In this document: piece after piece, positions 1 to 10,345 of the stretch
How positions within the stretch are numbered: position 1 is the stretch's first letter
How the letters are laid out: the number at the start of each line of letters is the position of its first letter
NCBI GenBank assembly: GCA_030601745.1
Contig: JAUWBI010000001.1
Span: 39,443 to 103,442 of the forward strand
DNA length: 64,000 nt
Reading direction: 5' to 3'
Origin: Phycisphaerae bacterium
GTDB lineage: Bacteria; Planctomycetota; Phycisphaerae; Sedimentisphaerales; Anaerobacaceae
Translations under genes and position numbers: made by a program
Notes under the pieces: model-generated
Told to the model about the DNA's origin: nothing
Seen by the model: only the letters and a program-made list of their open reading frames with translations
The model's database searches: none

Positions 1-2
1 GC

Positions 3-1427
3 GCCGAGAGTTGGGGACCGATGGGCGAAGCCCTTATCAGCGTGTACGATGCGAAGGTGCAGACTATGCAAGCGGTACTGCTGGCAACGTCAATTGAGGA
101 AGTAAAGGTGGGTGCACGGAGCGGGCGCGACGTTTGGGACCGGTTGTACGCCGTTACGTCCTTCTACGTGGGGTTGGCCGACGACCTTACGCCCTATGAG
201 TATCTCGGCGCGCTGAATAAGGTTTTCGGCAGCAGCTTTGTACCGACCGACCTGGAGAATGAAGACAACTTCTTCGCACTGAAGGTCGAGCTGGCTCTGC
301 TGCGGTCGCCGAAGATTAACGGCGGCACAGGCAACATATGGGTGCCATTGCCCATCACGCCGCAGTCGCTCGACGAGGTGCTCGACAAGACTAAAGGGAT
401 GCGGTTTATGGGGCAGCGGTTCATTCCGGATTCGTATATGTTCCAGCAGTTGGTAACTCCGAAGGTGCTCGACTACACCGGCGACGGAAATCCCATACCG
501 TTCTCATACGGAAACACGCCGATAGGCCCACAACGATGTTATCCGCGCGGGCTGGATGTTATGGCCATTTTGGGCTCAGCTCGCGCCGAAACCATCCTCG
601 CTGCAGAGGGTGATACAGACTACGTCGACTACGCCCTGCGATTCAACGAACTCAAGGCCGAGTTCGACACATTCGATATCTCTGATTGGAACCGGAACCT
701 CTATTGGGGCTGGTTATATTCGCTCCGCGCACTGATAGATGAATTCGGCGAAGGATACCCGAACTTTATGCGGACGCAGGCCTGGGAGAAGAAAGAGCTC
801 AATGCAGCCCTGGCATCGTGGACGGAACTGCGGCACGACACCATCCTCTACGCGAAACAGAGCTACACGCCGCCCACTACGGGTCCTCCACCTCCTCCTC
901 CCCCCGATGTGACCGGCTATGTTGAGCCGGTGCCTGAATTCTACGGGCGGTTGCTGGCGCTGACCCGAATGACCCGGCAGGGCCTGAGCAGCCTTGATGT
1001 GCTGTCGGCTCAGGCGACCGAGCGGCTCGTAAACCTCGAGAACATACTCAGCCGATTGATTGAAATCAGCAATAAAGAGCTGATGAATCAAACGCTGTCG
1101 AACGACGACTACGAGTATATTATGGGGTTCGGCGAGACGCTCGAAGGGGCCGTCATCGGGGTTGAGGAAAAAGGCGTCAAGACAACACTCGTGGCGGACG
1201 TTCATACCTACTCCTGGGAAGAACAAGTCGTCGAGGAAGGCGTGGGATATGTGGACCTGATTATCGTGGCGTGTCCCATTCCTGACGGCTCGATTGTCCT
1301 TTCGGCAGGCCCGGTGCTTTCGTACTACGAGTTCAAGCATCCTATGAGCGATAGACTTACTGACGAGGCCTGGCGTGAGCTGCTTGATTCACCCCAGAGA
1401 CCCGACAGGCCCACGTGGTGGTTTTAA
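3..1427 (+). CDS. DUF3160-like protein, 5' end truncated by the window edge
   Basis: 468-aa ORF, open upstream of the first ATG to the window edge; C-terminal PMSDRLTDEAWRELL resembles DUF3160 proteins. Confidence 0.65.
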   Translation, partial: AESWGPMGEALISVYDAKVQTMQAVLLATSIEEVKVGARSGRDVWDRLYAVTSFYVGLADDLTPYEYLGALNKVFGSSFVPTDLENEDNFFALKVELALLRSPKINGGTGNIWVPLPITPQSLDEVLDKTKGMRFMGQRFIPDSYMFQQLVTPKVLDYTGDGNPIPFSYGNTPIGPQRCYPRGLDVMAILGSARAETILAAEGDTDYVDYALRFNELKAEFDTFDISDWNRNLYWGWLYSLRALIDEFGEGYPNFMRTQAWEKKELNAALASWTELRHDTILYAKQSYTPPTTGPPPPPPPDVTGYVEPVPEFYGRLLALTRMTRQGLSSLDVLSAQATERLVNLENILSRLIEISNKELMNQTLSNDDYEYIMGFGETLEGAVIGVEEKGVKTTLVADVHTYSWEEQVVEEGVGYVDLIIVACPIPDGSIVLSAGPVLSYYEFKHPMSDRLTDEAWRELLDSPQRPDRPTWWF

Positions 1428-1658
1428 CCGCCCGCGCCGCCACCACTTTAGCGGTGAATCCCGATGAGAGAGCGAACACCTAACGGCAGCGAAATAACCG
1501 CGAACCCAGTTTAAGCCGCTTGATGTTGAAGAGATAATAAAGCGGCTTGAGGAACTCTGGCTCGCAGATGAGAAGTTAGTAAAAACGACAAATGAGAACG
1601 AGCGACAGAAATTCATAAAAAAGCAAGTGGTATTTACTATTGACAAACGCAATACGAA

Positions 1659-3677
1659 TCAGACGGTTCGCAGTTCTGCGCCGACAGACTTAGTGAGGCC
1701 CTCTACAATGTCGGCCTGGAGGCGGTCAACGGTCTCGTGAGTCAATGTGCCGTCTTCGTCCCTGAACCGCGCTGAAAGTGTAACACTCTTTCTGCCGGCG
1801 GGAATACCCTTGCCACGGTATATTCCGACAAACTGAATATCCTCAAGTTCACCAGAGGCCTTTTTGCTCACCGCCTCAACAATGTCAGCCCAGCGAATAT
1901 TCTCATCGACAATAATCGAAAGGTCGCGCTGTATTGCCGGGAATCTTGGAATGGGTTTGACCTTTACGGCGCCGCGCTGCAAAGCTGAAAGCTGCTCAAA
2001 ATCCAGCTCCGCGGCGGCAGGGGAAAGGTCTTTGAAATCAAATTTTTGTATCACCGCCTTTGAAACAATCCCTGCCGTGCCGATTACCTTGCCGTTTACG
2101 ATGACCTGCGCACCGGTTTGCGCCCAGACAAGGTCCGCAGGGGCAAAAACAATTCGGGCGTCTCTGTCAATACTTTTTATTAGTCCTTCAATCACGCCCC
2201 GTAAATCTCTGAAGTTACTATCACAGACCAGAGCCAGTTTAGCCATTTCAATCGGCAGAGTACCGGCCTGCTCGCCCGCCGGCACAAAAGTATCGGCAAT
2301 CTCAAATATCCTGCACGGTAAGTTCCCGGCGTTAAGGTTGGTTTTTAGAACCCCCAACAAAGAGCCAATAAGAGTCTGGCGAAGCAGATTCGCGCTTTTT
2401 CTGGATACGTCTCTTACCCCCAAATGCTCGTTGGCGTCCCGGCCTGTAAAAAGCTCAGCAACGGAATGGTCAACAAAACCTACGTTAATCGTTTCGTAAA
2501 AGCCGCAACTGTTAAGATACGCTCCAATCGATTTAACCGATTTCTGCCGAGCATCGACCGGCACTACTTCGATTCTAATTTTCTGCTCTGTCGGTATTTT
2601 ACTATAGCCATACACCCGTGCGACCTCTTCGATTACGTCAACCTCACGGTAAATGTCGCTGCGCCACGAAGGCACTGAGCAAACTATCAAATCATCCTTG
2701 TGCTGCAGCCCGAAACTTAACGCTGACAGAATTCTTACCACTTCTTCGGATGGTATCTCAATACCAAGCAGGTTGCTCAGACGCAAAAGCCGTAATGTCA
2801 CTTCCTTCTGCGTTGGCTTTTTAGGATAAATATCAAGCACACCTCTGGCCACTTTACCGCCTGCCGCCTGAGTGATTAATTGTGCAGTCCTTTTGGAGGC
2901 CCAGTCCACCATCTCAATATCCACGGTTCGTTCGAATCGAAAAGCCGCCTCTGAGGGCAGACCAAGCCTGCGAGAGGTTTTACGTATGCTCACCGGGTCA
3001 AAGTACGCATCCTCCAGAAGAATTGTCGCTGTAGTTTTGCTCACCTCGGTATGCAGGCCACCCATAACGCCGGCTATGGCCACAGCCCCTCGTGCATCGG
3101 CAATGACCAGCATATTAGTATTCAGCTCACACGTTGTGTCATCGATACTGATTAGACGTTCGCCGGCAGCGGCTTTTCTGACAATTATTTTGCCCTCTGC
3201 AATTCTGGCATAATCGAAGGCGTGCGGTGGCTGACCGGTCTCCATCATCGCATAGTTCGCTGCGTCAACCACATTATTGACGCTCCGCAGCCCAACGGCT
3301 TCGAGCCGCTTCTTGAGCCAATCCGGCGACGGCCCAACTTTGACGCCCCCAATAATCCGGGCGGTATATCGACCGCACAAATCCGGCTCGATAATCTCAA
3401 CGCCGGCAAATTCCGTAACGTCTTTGTTCGATTCATTTAGCTTAACCGCCGGGAGCTTTAATTCTTTGCCCGTTGCAGCGGCCAGCTCACGGGCAATACC
3501 GATATGGCTCAAACAATCACCGCGATTGCTGGTTACCTCAACATCGATTACGGCATCGTCATCGAGATATTGTATTCCTTCGCAAGGCAGTCCCAAATCG
3601 CTCAAAATCTCAGCGATTTCCTCGACAGGACGGCCAATCTCTATATAGTCATTCAACCAGCTCAGTAAAACCTTCAT
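1659..3677 (-). CDS. pheT: Phenylalanine--tRNA ligase beta subunit (short form without the tRNA-binding OB-fold insert)
   Basis: MKVLLSWLNDYIE, DVEVTSNRGDCLSHIGIARELAA, and C-terminal PAIQRDLSIIVDENIRWADI ferredoxin-fold anticodon-binding region. Confidence 0.95.
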   Translation of the reverse strand: MKVLLSWLNDYIEIGRPVEEIAEILSDLGLPCEGIQYLDDDAVIDVEVTSNRGDCLSHIGIARELAAATGKELKLPAVKLNESNKDVTEFAGVEIIEPDLCGRYTARIIGGVKVGPSPDWLKKRLEAVGLRSVNNVVDAANYAMMETGQPPHAFDYARIAEGKIIVRKAAAGERLISIDDTTCELNTNMLVIADARGAVAIAGVMGGLHTEVSKTTATILLEDAYFDPVSIRKTSRRLGLPSEAAFRFERTVDIEMVDWASKRTAQLITQAAGGKVARGVLDIYPKKPTQKEVTLRLLRLSNLLGIEIPSEEVVRILSALSFGLQHKDDLIVCSVPSWRSDIYREVDVIEEVARVYGYSKIPTEQKIRIEVVPVDARQKSVKSIGAYLNSCGFYETINVGFVDHSVAELFTGRDANEHLGVRDVSRKSANLLRQTLIGSLLGVLKTNLNAGNLPCRIFEIADTFVPAGEQAGTLPIEMAKLALVCDSNFRDLRGVIEGLIKSIDRDARIVFAPADLVWAQTGAQVIVNGKVIGTAGIVSKAVIQKFDFKDLSPAAAELDFEQLSALQRGAVKVKPIPRFPAIQRDLSIIVDENIRWADIVEAVSKKASGELEDIQFVGIYRGKGIPAGRKSVTLSARFRDEDGTLTHETVDRLQADIVEGLTKSVGAELRTV

Positions 3678-3831
3678 AATGAAAACATCTTAAAACAAGA
3701 CTTTGAATTTGGCAATAACTTAACGCTCAGAACCACCGCTGTCAACCCTGTTAGAAAAGTCTTGTGTGCGGAGATTTATGCTGCTATACTACTTATAAGG
3801 TAATCGATATAAATAATTCAGGAGGTTTGAT

Positions 3832-4350
3832 ATGAAAACACAAGGCGTTGACGTTGAGAGCAGTGTCGTTTATGCAGGTTTCTGGCGGCGGTTCGCTGCA
3901 TTTCTAATTGATGCACTACTGATTTCGTCCGTCATGGGGATACTGTATTTCATTTTCATCGGCCTATTCGTAATGGTCTGCGCGATAGCTAATGCAGGGC
4001 CGATACAGTCGGGAGAGGAACCACCAGCCCTCGTTTTAGTGGGACTCGGAGCGGGATTCGGTGTGATTATTCTCAGCCTTATTATTTCCAACACTGTCAT
4101 CTGCTGGCTTTACTTTGCCCTGATGGAAAGCAGCGCAAAGCAGGCGACACTCGGTAAGATAGCTTTGCGGATTGTTGTTACCGACGCGAACGGTCAGAGA
4201 ATTAGCTTTGGTCGCGCGACCGGCAGGCATTTCGCCAAAATCATCTCCCGCATAATATTGCGCATCGGCTTTATTATGGCCGGCTTTACCAGGAAGAAAC
4301 AAGCCCTGCACGATATGATGGCCGATTGCCTGGTGGTTAAGAAAAGATAA
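3832..4350 (+). CDS. RDD family membrane protein
   Basis: GFWRRFAAFLIDALLI and GRATGRHFAKIIS motifs, hydrophobic segments; AGGAGG RBS upstream. Confidence 0.85.
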   Translation: MKTQGVDVESSVVYAGFWRRFAAFLIDALLISSVMGILYFIFIGLFVMVCAIANAGPIQSGEEPPALVLVGLGAGFGVIILSLIISNTVICWLYFALMESSAKQATLGKIALRIVVTDANGQRISFGRATGRHFAKIISRIILRIGFIMAGFTRKKQALHDMMADCLVVKKR

Positions 4351-4623
4351 GCCAACTACGGTCCGATCGTCAGGTGCTGGCTATTTGGTTTCCAGCTACG
4401 GGTTGGAAGGTTTAACATTGTGTTAATTTAGCTGCCGAAGTAATTCATCATTAGCAGGGGGCATTCGCAAATCGGCCTTGCTCCGTGCCCCGTCGAGCTG
4501 CGGTAAATCTGTTCCTCATCAACAAAATCAAGCGTGTTTCATTTGATTTATACCTGATATGCGGATATAGTTCGTATCTGAAAAGGCGTTGAATGGGGGC
4601 TTATATAAACAGGAGAATAAGCA

Positions 4624-5859
4624 ATGAAGAACAGTCGGCGAGATTTCCTTAAAGCTGTTGCTGTGTTGGGGGTAACGTCAAGCCAGTTAGCAAAGGCGGA
4701 GAAAGGCCGGGCCCAAAGTCGCAGCAGGTTAAAAAGCGGGCACAAGGTAATCGGTATGAAGAGAGGTCTGAAAATTAAGAGCATCGAAACCTTCACCCGG
4801 GGCAATGTAAGTATGGTCCGCATTCGCACCGACGACGGAGCGGAGGGTTACGGCCAGATATCCACGTATGATGCCGACATCTCCGCGATGATTATGCACC
4901 GCAAGATAGCGAGGCACGCGCTCGGCAAGGACCCGGCCGACATCGACGCTATCGTGGACCGGTGTATCGAGGCGAACTATAAGTATCCCTGGTCGTACGT
5001 TTGCCGGGCCTTAGCCGGCCTGGATACCGCACTATGGGACCTTTACGGCAAGCGCGAAAAAAGAAGCGTTTGTGAGCTGCTTGGTGGCAAACCCCGGCCC
5101 ATCCGTGCATACGGCTCGAGTATGAGGCGGGACATCAAGCCGGCAGACGAAGCGAATCGGCTGGTGCGTCTCAGGGACACCAAGGGCTTCCGTGCATTCA
5201 AGATTCGCATCGGGAAGGTATGCGGGCACGATGAGGACCAATGGCCCGGACGAACCGAGGCGCTTGTCCCGGCTGTCCGTAAGGCCATCGGCGATGACGT
5301 TTCGCTGCTGGTGGACGCCAATAGCTGCTATACGCCGCCCAGGGCGATAGAGGTCGGCAGGATGCTGGAAGATAACAATGTCTGTCACTTAGAGGAGCCC
5401 TGCCCGTACTGGGAGCTGGAATGGACGGCCAGGGTGACGGCGGCGATTAATGTCCCCGTGGCCGGCGGAGAGCAGGACAACGACCTGGCCCAGTGGCGGC
5501 GAATGATACGTATGCGTGCCGTCGATATCGTCCAGCCGGACATCTGCTATGTCGGCGGATTGACGCGGGCCCTGCGAGTCGCTGCGATGGCCGCTGAAGC
5601 AAAGATGCCGGTTGTGCCTCATTCGGCCAACCTGGCGATGGTTACCGTTTTCACGCTGCATCTGCTCGGTGCGATACCTAACGCCGGGCCTCATCTGGAG
5701 TTTTCCATCGAGCCGGCAAACTGGACCAAAGACCTGTATCACCCTGCACTGGAAGTACGGGACGGGCGGGTGGCTATTCCAGACGGGCCCGGCTGGGGCG
5801 TAACGGTCAACCCGAAATGGCTGGCAGCGGCAAAACGCGACATAAGTGAACGCGGATAA
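4624..5859 (+). CDS. Mandelate racemase/muconate lactonizing enzyme family protein (enolase superfamily), Tat-type signal
   Basis: N-terminal NSRRDFLKAVAVLG; FKIRIGK, LLVDANSCYTP, EEPCPYWELEW, PDICYVGG. Confidence 0.9.
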   Translation: MKNSRRDFLKAVAVLGVTSSQLAKAEKGRAQSRSRLKSGHKVIGMKRGLKIKSIETFTRGNVSMVRIRTDDGAEGYGQISTYDADISAMIMHRKIARHALGKDPADIDAIVDRCIEANYKYPWSYVCRALAGLDTALWDLYGKREKRSVCELLGGKPRPIRAYGSSMRRDIKPADEANRLVRLRDTKGFRAFKIRIGKVCGHDEDQWPGRTEALVPAVRKAIGDDVSLLVDANSCYTPPRAIEVGRMLEDNNVCHLEEPCPYWELEWTARVTAAINVPVAGGEQDNDLAQWRRMIRMRAVDIVQPDICYVGGLTRALRVAAMAAEAKMPVVPHSANLAMVTVFTLHLLGAIPNAGPHLEFSIEPANWTKDLYHPALEVRDGRVAIPDGPGWGVTVNPKWLAAAKRDISERG

Positions 5860-5961
5860 CAGCCGCTTACGGTTAAAAATTCCGGTCGGCAGCTTTTCTG
5901 CTTTTGTCTGTCTGCATTTTCTTTATAATAGAGGCGTGAGGTTGATTTAAGGAGATATGGT

Positions 5962-6501
5962 ATGGGAAAATACAATTTGTTGGTTCTATCGGCTGCACTC
6001 TTAACGGCAGTCTTATTCTTCGGCGGATGCGCATCGCCGGGCGAGGTAAAAGGTGAATTCGACCGCACCACAATCGACGTGGGAATCGTGGTAAGCGATG
6101 TGGAAAAAGCAACGGAGTTTTACAAAAACGCACTGGGATTTACCGAGGTGCCGGGTTTCGATGTCTCAGCGGAAATGGGAGCTGGTTCAGGGCTGACTAA
6201 TTACCAGCCGTTCCACGTAAGGGTGATGGTGTTAGGCGAAGAGCCGACCGCTACCAAAATCAAACTAATGGAGTTTCCATATAGACCCGGGTCGACGATT
6301 GATAACCGGTTTATTCACTCAAGCCTGGGGTTCAGCTACCTGACGATATGGGTCTCGGATACGACCGCATCGGTGGAGCGAGCACGGAAAGCCGGGGCGG
6401 TCCCGGTCAAAGAACCGTACGACCTCGGCGGCAATAACTATCTGACCCTGGTGAAAGACCCGGACGGGAACTTTATCGAGTTTGTAGGGCCCAAGAAGTA
6501 A
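5962..6501 (+). CDS. VOC/glyoxalase-fold lipoprotein
   Basis: Lipobox FFGGC; IVVSDVEKATEFYKNALGF and LVKDPDGNFIEFV are VOC signatures. Confidence 0.88.
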   Translation: MGKYNLLVLSAALLTAVLFFGGCASPGEVKGEFDRTTIDVGIVVSDVEKATEFYKNALGFTEVPGFDVSAEMGAGSGLTNYQPFHVRVMVLGEEPTATKIKLMEFPYRPGSTIDNRFIHSSLGFSYLTIWVSDTTASVERARKAGAVPVKEPYDLGGNNYLTLVKDPDGNFIEFVGPKK

Positions 6502-6651
6502 TTGATTACTGATTATTGATAATTGATTATTTTTGATTTGCTGCTTCGCAGTTTTGCGTAAAAAGTATAAGAGAATTCGTTACGGGGGGAAGGGCTTGCG
6601 GTCATTACGTCAGAGTGTTAGGCGAGAGCGCAGTCTTAACTATATAACTGC

Positions 6652-8154
6652 GTGAGGCAATATTCAATGGATGATATAGAGCGATTCGAACAACTCATCA
6701 TCGGCGACTACTGCTGCATATCCATCGTTACCTACGAAGAACAGTACGCACTGGAAATCGTACGGCAGGCGGCACTTGGTCTGAACCGTGATGTGTGGAT
6801 ATGGTCCGTTGCCGGCGGTGTCAGAGACGGGCTGCTGGCCGAGAGCCCTTTCGTAGCTGATACTGAAGCACCCGCCGTCGGGCTTTGCAACCTTGCCGGT
6901 ACAAAGGAAGGCTCCATTTGTGTAACTCTCGACCTCGCTGAACATCTTAAGGGCGGACTGGCGCTGCGGGCTTTGCGTGACATTATTGAGCGTTTCGAGA
7001 AAAATGGCAGCACACTCGTGATGATTGACGGTGAGGACAAGTTGCCCGATGTTGTGAAATCTTATATAAGGCCTTTTGAAATTTCTTTTCCGGACAAAGA
7101 GGAATTACAAGGTATTATCCGCAGGACACTGCGGCGCTTCCACCGCAAGAAACCGATCGAAGTCGGCATTACCCAGAGGGGTCTGGACACAATCGTTCGC
7201 AATCTTCGCGGGCTGACGCGCCGGCAGGCTGAACGCATTATCATTGACACTGTTGCTGAGGACAGGCGCTTCGACGATAACGATATAAACGTCGTAATTG
7301 CGAGTAAGCGGCGGATGATTCAACATGGTGGTTTGCTTGAGTATATCCAGACGCCGCTCGACTTGAGCGAAATCGGCGGTATGAGGCGATTAAAAAAATG
7401 GCTGGCAGAGCGTAAGGACGCTTTCGGCTCGAAGGCCGAAGATTTCGGTCTTAGAGCTCCCAGAGGTGTGCTTATGCTCGGCGTTCAGGGCGCCGGAAAA
7501 AGTCTCTGTGCCAAAGCGATAGCAACCGCCTGGCATCAGCCGCTCTTGAAAATGGACCCGGGCGCTTTATTCGCCAGCTATATTGGTGAATCCGAACGCA
7601 ACCTCCGCGAGGCACTGCGGCAAACCGAGGCGATGTCACCGGTAGTCCTGTGGATAGATGAAATCGAAAAAGGCTTCGCCTCCGCTGCCAGTCAAAGTAC
7701 CGATGGGGGCCTGTCCAAGAGGATGTTCGGCACGTTGTTGACGTGGATGCAGGAGCACGAAGAGCCGGTATTCGTCATTGCTACGGCCAATGACATTGAA
7801 GCGCTGCCGCCCGAACTTCTTCGCAAAGGCCGATTCGACGAAATATTCTTCGTTGACCTGCCCAGCGAGACTGTGCGGAAGGAGATATTCGCCATTCATC
7901 TAAAGAAACGTCAGCGTGACCCGGGGCAATTTGACCTGGAGGCATTGGCCGAGACATCAGAAGGTTACAGCGGCTCTGAAATAGAACAGGCGGTCATATC
8001 AGCCCTGCACGGAGCGTATGCAAACAAAACAGACCTGGATACAAATCGTCTACTCTCGGCATTGAGAACTTCTCCGCCGTTGTCGGTAACAATGGCTGAA
8101 AGTGTCCAGTGCCTTCGTGCCTGGGCTGATGGCAGATGTGTCCCGGCAGATTAA
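6652..8154 (+). CDS. AAA+ ATPase, Ycf46-like
   Basis: Walker A GVQGAGKS, Walker B VVLWIDEIEK, sensor FVIATAND, RKGRFDEIFFVDLPS. Confidence 0.88.
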   Translation: MRQYSMDDIERFEQLIIGDYCCISIVTYEEQYALEIVRQAALGLNRDVWIWSVAGGVRDGLLAESPFVADTEAPAVGLCNLAGTKEGSICVTLDLAEHLKGGLALRALRDIIERFEKNGSTLVMIDGEDKLPDVVKSYIRPFEISFPDKEELQGIIRRTLRRFHRKKPIEVGITQRGLDTIVRNLRGLTRRQAERIIIDTVAEDRRFDDNDINVVIASKRRMIQHGGLLEYIQTPLDLSEIGGMRRLKKWLAERKDAFGSKAEDFGLRAPRGVLMLGVQGAGKSLCAKAIATAWHQPLLKMDPGALFASYIGESERNLREALRQTEAMSPVVLWIDEIEKGFASAASQSTDGGLSKRMFGTLLTWMQEHEEPVFVIATANDIEALPPELLRKGRFDEIFFVDLPSETVRKEIFAIHLKKRQRDPGQFDLEALAETSEGYSGSEIEQAVISALHGAYANKTDLDTNRLLSALRTSPPLSVTMAESVQCLRAWADGRCVPAD

Positions 8155-8310
8155 CAAATCCGCCGAAAACCGCTGATGCCGACAAATATTAATCAGGCGC
8201 AGGACGGCAGATAGAAAACATTCTGACAGCGAACTTTGGCCTTTCATCTTTTTGCTTTCTCATTATAATAGGGCCGTTAATACAGCTTAAATGATATAGG
8301 GGTATCTGTT

Positions 8311-8709
8311 ATGGGAAAACGCAATTTAGTCGTTTTAACGGCCGCCGGCTTAATTGCCGCTATAATTCTCGGCGGCTGTGTAGAACGCAAGCTCACAATC
8401 AATACGCAGCCGCAGGGGGCATTAGTCGTATTAAACGATGAGGAAATAGGCGCCTCGCCTGTTACGGTCTCGTTTGAATGGTACGGCGATTACGATGTGA
8501 GAATAAGCAAGGAAGGGTATGAAACGTTAAAGACCCATCGCAACCTAAAAGCACCGTGGTATGATAACTTTCCGTTCGATTTATTTGCCTGGCTCAATCC
8601 GGAAAGAGTCGTCGATGAGTATGAATGGACGTTCGAGCTTGCCCCTAAAAAAGAAATAAGCCGGGAAGAGTTAATCCAGAACGCAGAAGAACTGAAGAAA
8701 CAGCTTTAA
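8311..8709 (+). CDS. PEGA-domain lipoprotein
   Basis: Lipobox ILGGC; LTINTQPQGALVVLNDEEIGASPVTVSFEWYGDYDVRISKEGYE. Confidence 0.85.
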   Translation: MGKRNLVVLTAAGLIAAIILGGCVERKLTINTQPQGALVVLNDEEIGASPVTVSFEWYGDYDVRISKEGYETLKTHRNLKAPWYDNFPFDLFAWLNPERVVDEYEWTFELAPKKEISREELIQNAEELKKQL

Positions 8710-8811
8710 TCACAGATTTCACGGATTTTGTTTTCTTGCTTTTCATTTTTTAGACGCAGATTACGCTGATTTTGCAGAGAAGAGAAACTACGAACCACGA
8801 ACTAAATACTC

Positions 8812-8874
8812 TTAGCTTCTTCTTCTTAAAAGCACCGCACCCAAGCCGAGCAGTAACAGTGTGGCAGGTTCGGA
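8812..8874 (-). other. PEP-CTERM-like sorting peptide in frame immediately after the UAA stop of the upstream CDS
   Basis: Reverse complement reads gaa TAA tcc gaa cct gcc aca ctg tta ctg ctc ggc ttg ggt gcg gtg ctt tta aga aga aga agc taa = SEPATLLLLGLGAVLLRRRS*. Confidence 0.85.
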
Positions 8875-10314
8875 TTATTCCCAGCACGCATTTTGGTCGT
8901 CGAGGCCGCAGTGAAGCCACTCGGAGGCAAATACCACGAAATCCACAAAATCAACTTTGCAATCGCCGTCAGCGTCCATAGTCAGTGGAGCGATACATTC
9001 TCCTCTCGTAATAAGCAACTCATAACTGCCTCTCTCGCCATTAAAGCCAGCTATGCGGATATGATAGGTCTTGCCTTTCACGGCATCAAACGAGACTTTT
9101 GATTGTGTGTTATTGAGACTGTAGTCGTCATTGCAGGCCAATTCTTCCCCTCCGCACGCATTAAAGACACTAAGCGTTGTATCGAATGTGCTTCCGTCTG
9201 TACTGACGGTAACACTACCACCATTCTGCGGCTGATAGTAATGCCATACATCAAAGGTGTCGTTATAACCGCAGCTGCTTTCGTCAACGCCAGTGGCTCC
9301 AAGAGTGCTGCCATATCGTGGAACTCGCTCTAATACCTTTACCGCTCCACAAGTGTCGTAGTAGTGGCAGCCGTAGATGTCCTCGTTTCCATTGCGGTCA
9401 TCTATCCAGACAACTATGTTACCGTCTATGTCTGGCGTATACTGTTCATCTGTATCCGTACAGATAGGAAATTCGGTTGCGGTATCAAGGTCATAGCCGT
9501 AGATGTCCCTGTTTCCGCTTCGGTGGTCTGTCCACACCACAATATTGCCGTATATGGCAGGCCTATATTGGCGACTTGGTTCCATACAGATAGGAAACTC
9601 GGTTGCGGTATCAAGGTTATAGCCGTAGATGTCCTCGTCTCCTCCAGGAGGGAGGTAATCTTGCCAGACTACGATGTTGTTGTCTATGGCAGGGTGGTCT
9701 TGGGTACCTGGAACTGTACAGATAGGAAATTCGGTCGCGGTATCGAGGTTATAGCCATAGATGTCTCCATTTCCATTGCGGTAATCTGTCCAGACTACGA
9801 TGTTGTTGTCTATGGCAGGGTTGTCTTGGATACCTGGAACTGTACAGATGGGAAATTCGGTCGTGGTATCAAGGTTATAGCCATAGATATCCCAATTCCC
9901 GTTGCGGTAGTCTCGCCACACCACGATATTGCCGTCTATGGCAGGCCAATATTGGTTATTTGTATCTGTACAAATGGAAAACTCGGTTGCGGTATCAAGG
10001 TTATAGCCATAGATGTCCTCGTTTCCATTGCGGTCGTCTTGCCACACCACGATATTGCCGTCTATAGCTGGTGTATACTGACCGTTAGCATTCGTACAGA
10101 TAGGAAATTCGGTTGCGGTATCAAGGTCATAGCCATAGATGTCGTAGTATACGCTCCGGTTTTGCCACACTACGATATTGCCGTCTATAGCAGGCCCTTT
10201 CTGGGCACTTGGTTCCGTACAAATAGGAAAATCAGCCATTACCTCTTGGCCGCCCGACATCACCACAAGAATTACTATTAGTAACACAAGAATTGATTTC
10301 TTTGTCATCTTCAT
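8875..10314 (-). CDS. Secreted TolB-like beta-propeller repeat protein with C-terminal dockerin-like repeat
   Basis: Start moved to MKMTKKSILVLL (signal peptide, GAGGAG RBS); seven DIYGYNLDTATEFPICT...NIVVW repeats; MDADGDCKVDFVDFVVFASEWL dockerin-type repeat. Confidence 0.85.
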   Translation of the reverse strand: MKMTKKSILVLLIVILVVMSGGQEVMADFPICTEPSAQKGPAIDGNIVVWQNRSVYYDIYGYDLDTATEFPICTNANGQYTPAIDGNIVVWQDDRNGNEDIYGYNLDTATEFSICTDTNNQYWPAIDGNIVVWRDYRNGNWDIYGYNLDTTTEFPICTVPGIQDNPAIDNNIVVWTDYRNGNGDIYGYNLDTATEFPICTVPGTQDHPAIDNNIVVWQDYLPPGGDEDIYGYNLDTATEFPICMEPSRQYRPAIYGNIVVWTDHRSGNRDIYGYDLDTATEFPICTDTDEQYTPDIDGNIVVWIDDRNGNEDIYGCHYYDTCGAVKVLERVPRYGSTLGATGVDESSCGYNDTFDVWHYYQPQNGGSVTVSTDGSTFDTTLSVFNACGGEELACNDDYSLNNTQSKVSFDAVKGKTYHIRIAGFNGERGSYELLITRGECIAPLTMDADGDCKVDFVDFVVFASEWLHCGLDDQNACWE

Positions 10315-10345
10315 TTCTCCTCTCAAAAAATTGTTAATAATTTCC

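Noticed and set aside
714-1340. 208-aa minus-strand ORF opposite the DUF3160 gene
   Set aside because: No recognisable motif, composition typical of an antisense shadow.
1659-3677. PheT lacking the N-terminal tRNA-binding OB domain as a novelty
   Set aside because: Short PheT forms are, to my knowledge, usual in Planctomycetota; not treated as a finding.
5904-5929. Full sigma70 promoter (TTGTCT/TATAAT)
   Set aside because: Spacer of about 14 nt is too short for a confident call; only the -10-like TATAAT is mentioned.
9364-10281. 305-aa + strand ORF with internal repeats
   Set aside because: Antisense of the TolB-repeat protein; repetition simply mirrors the coding repeats.
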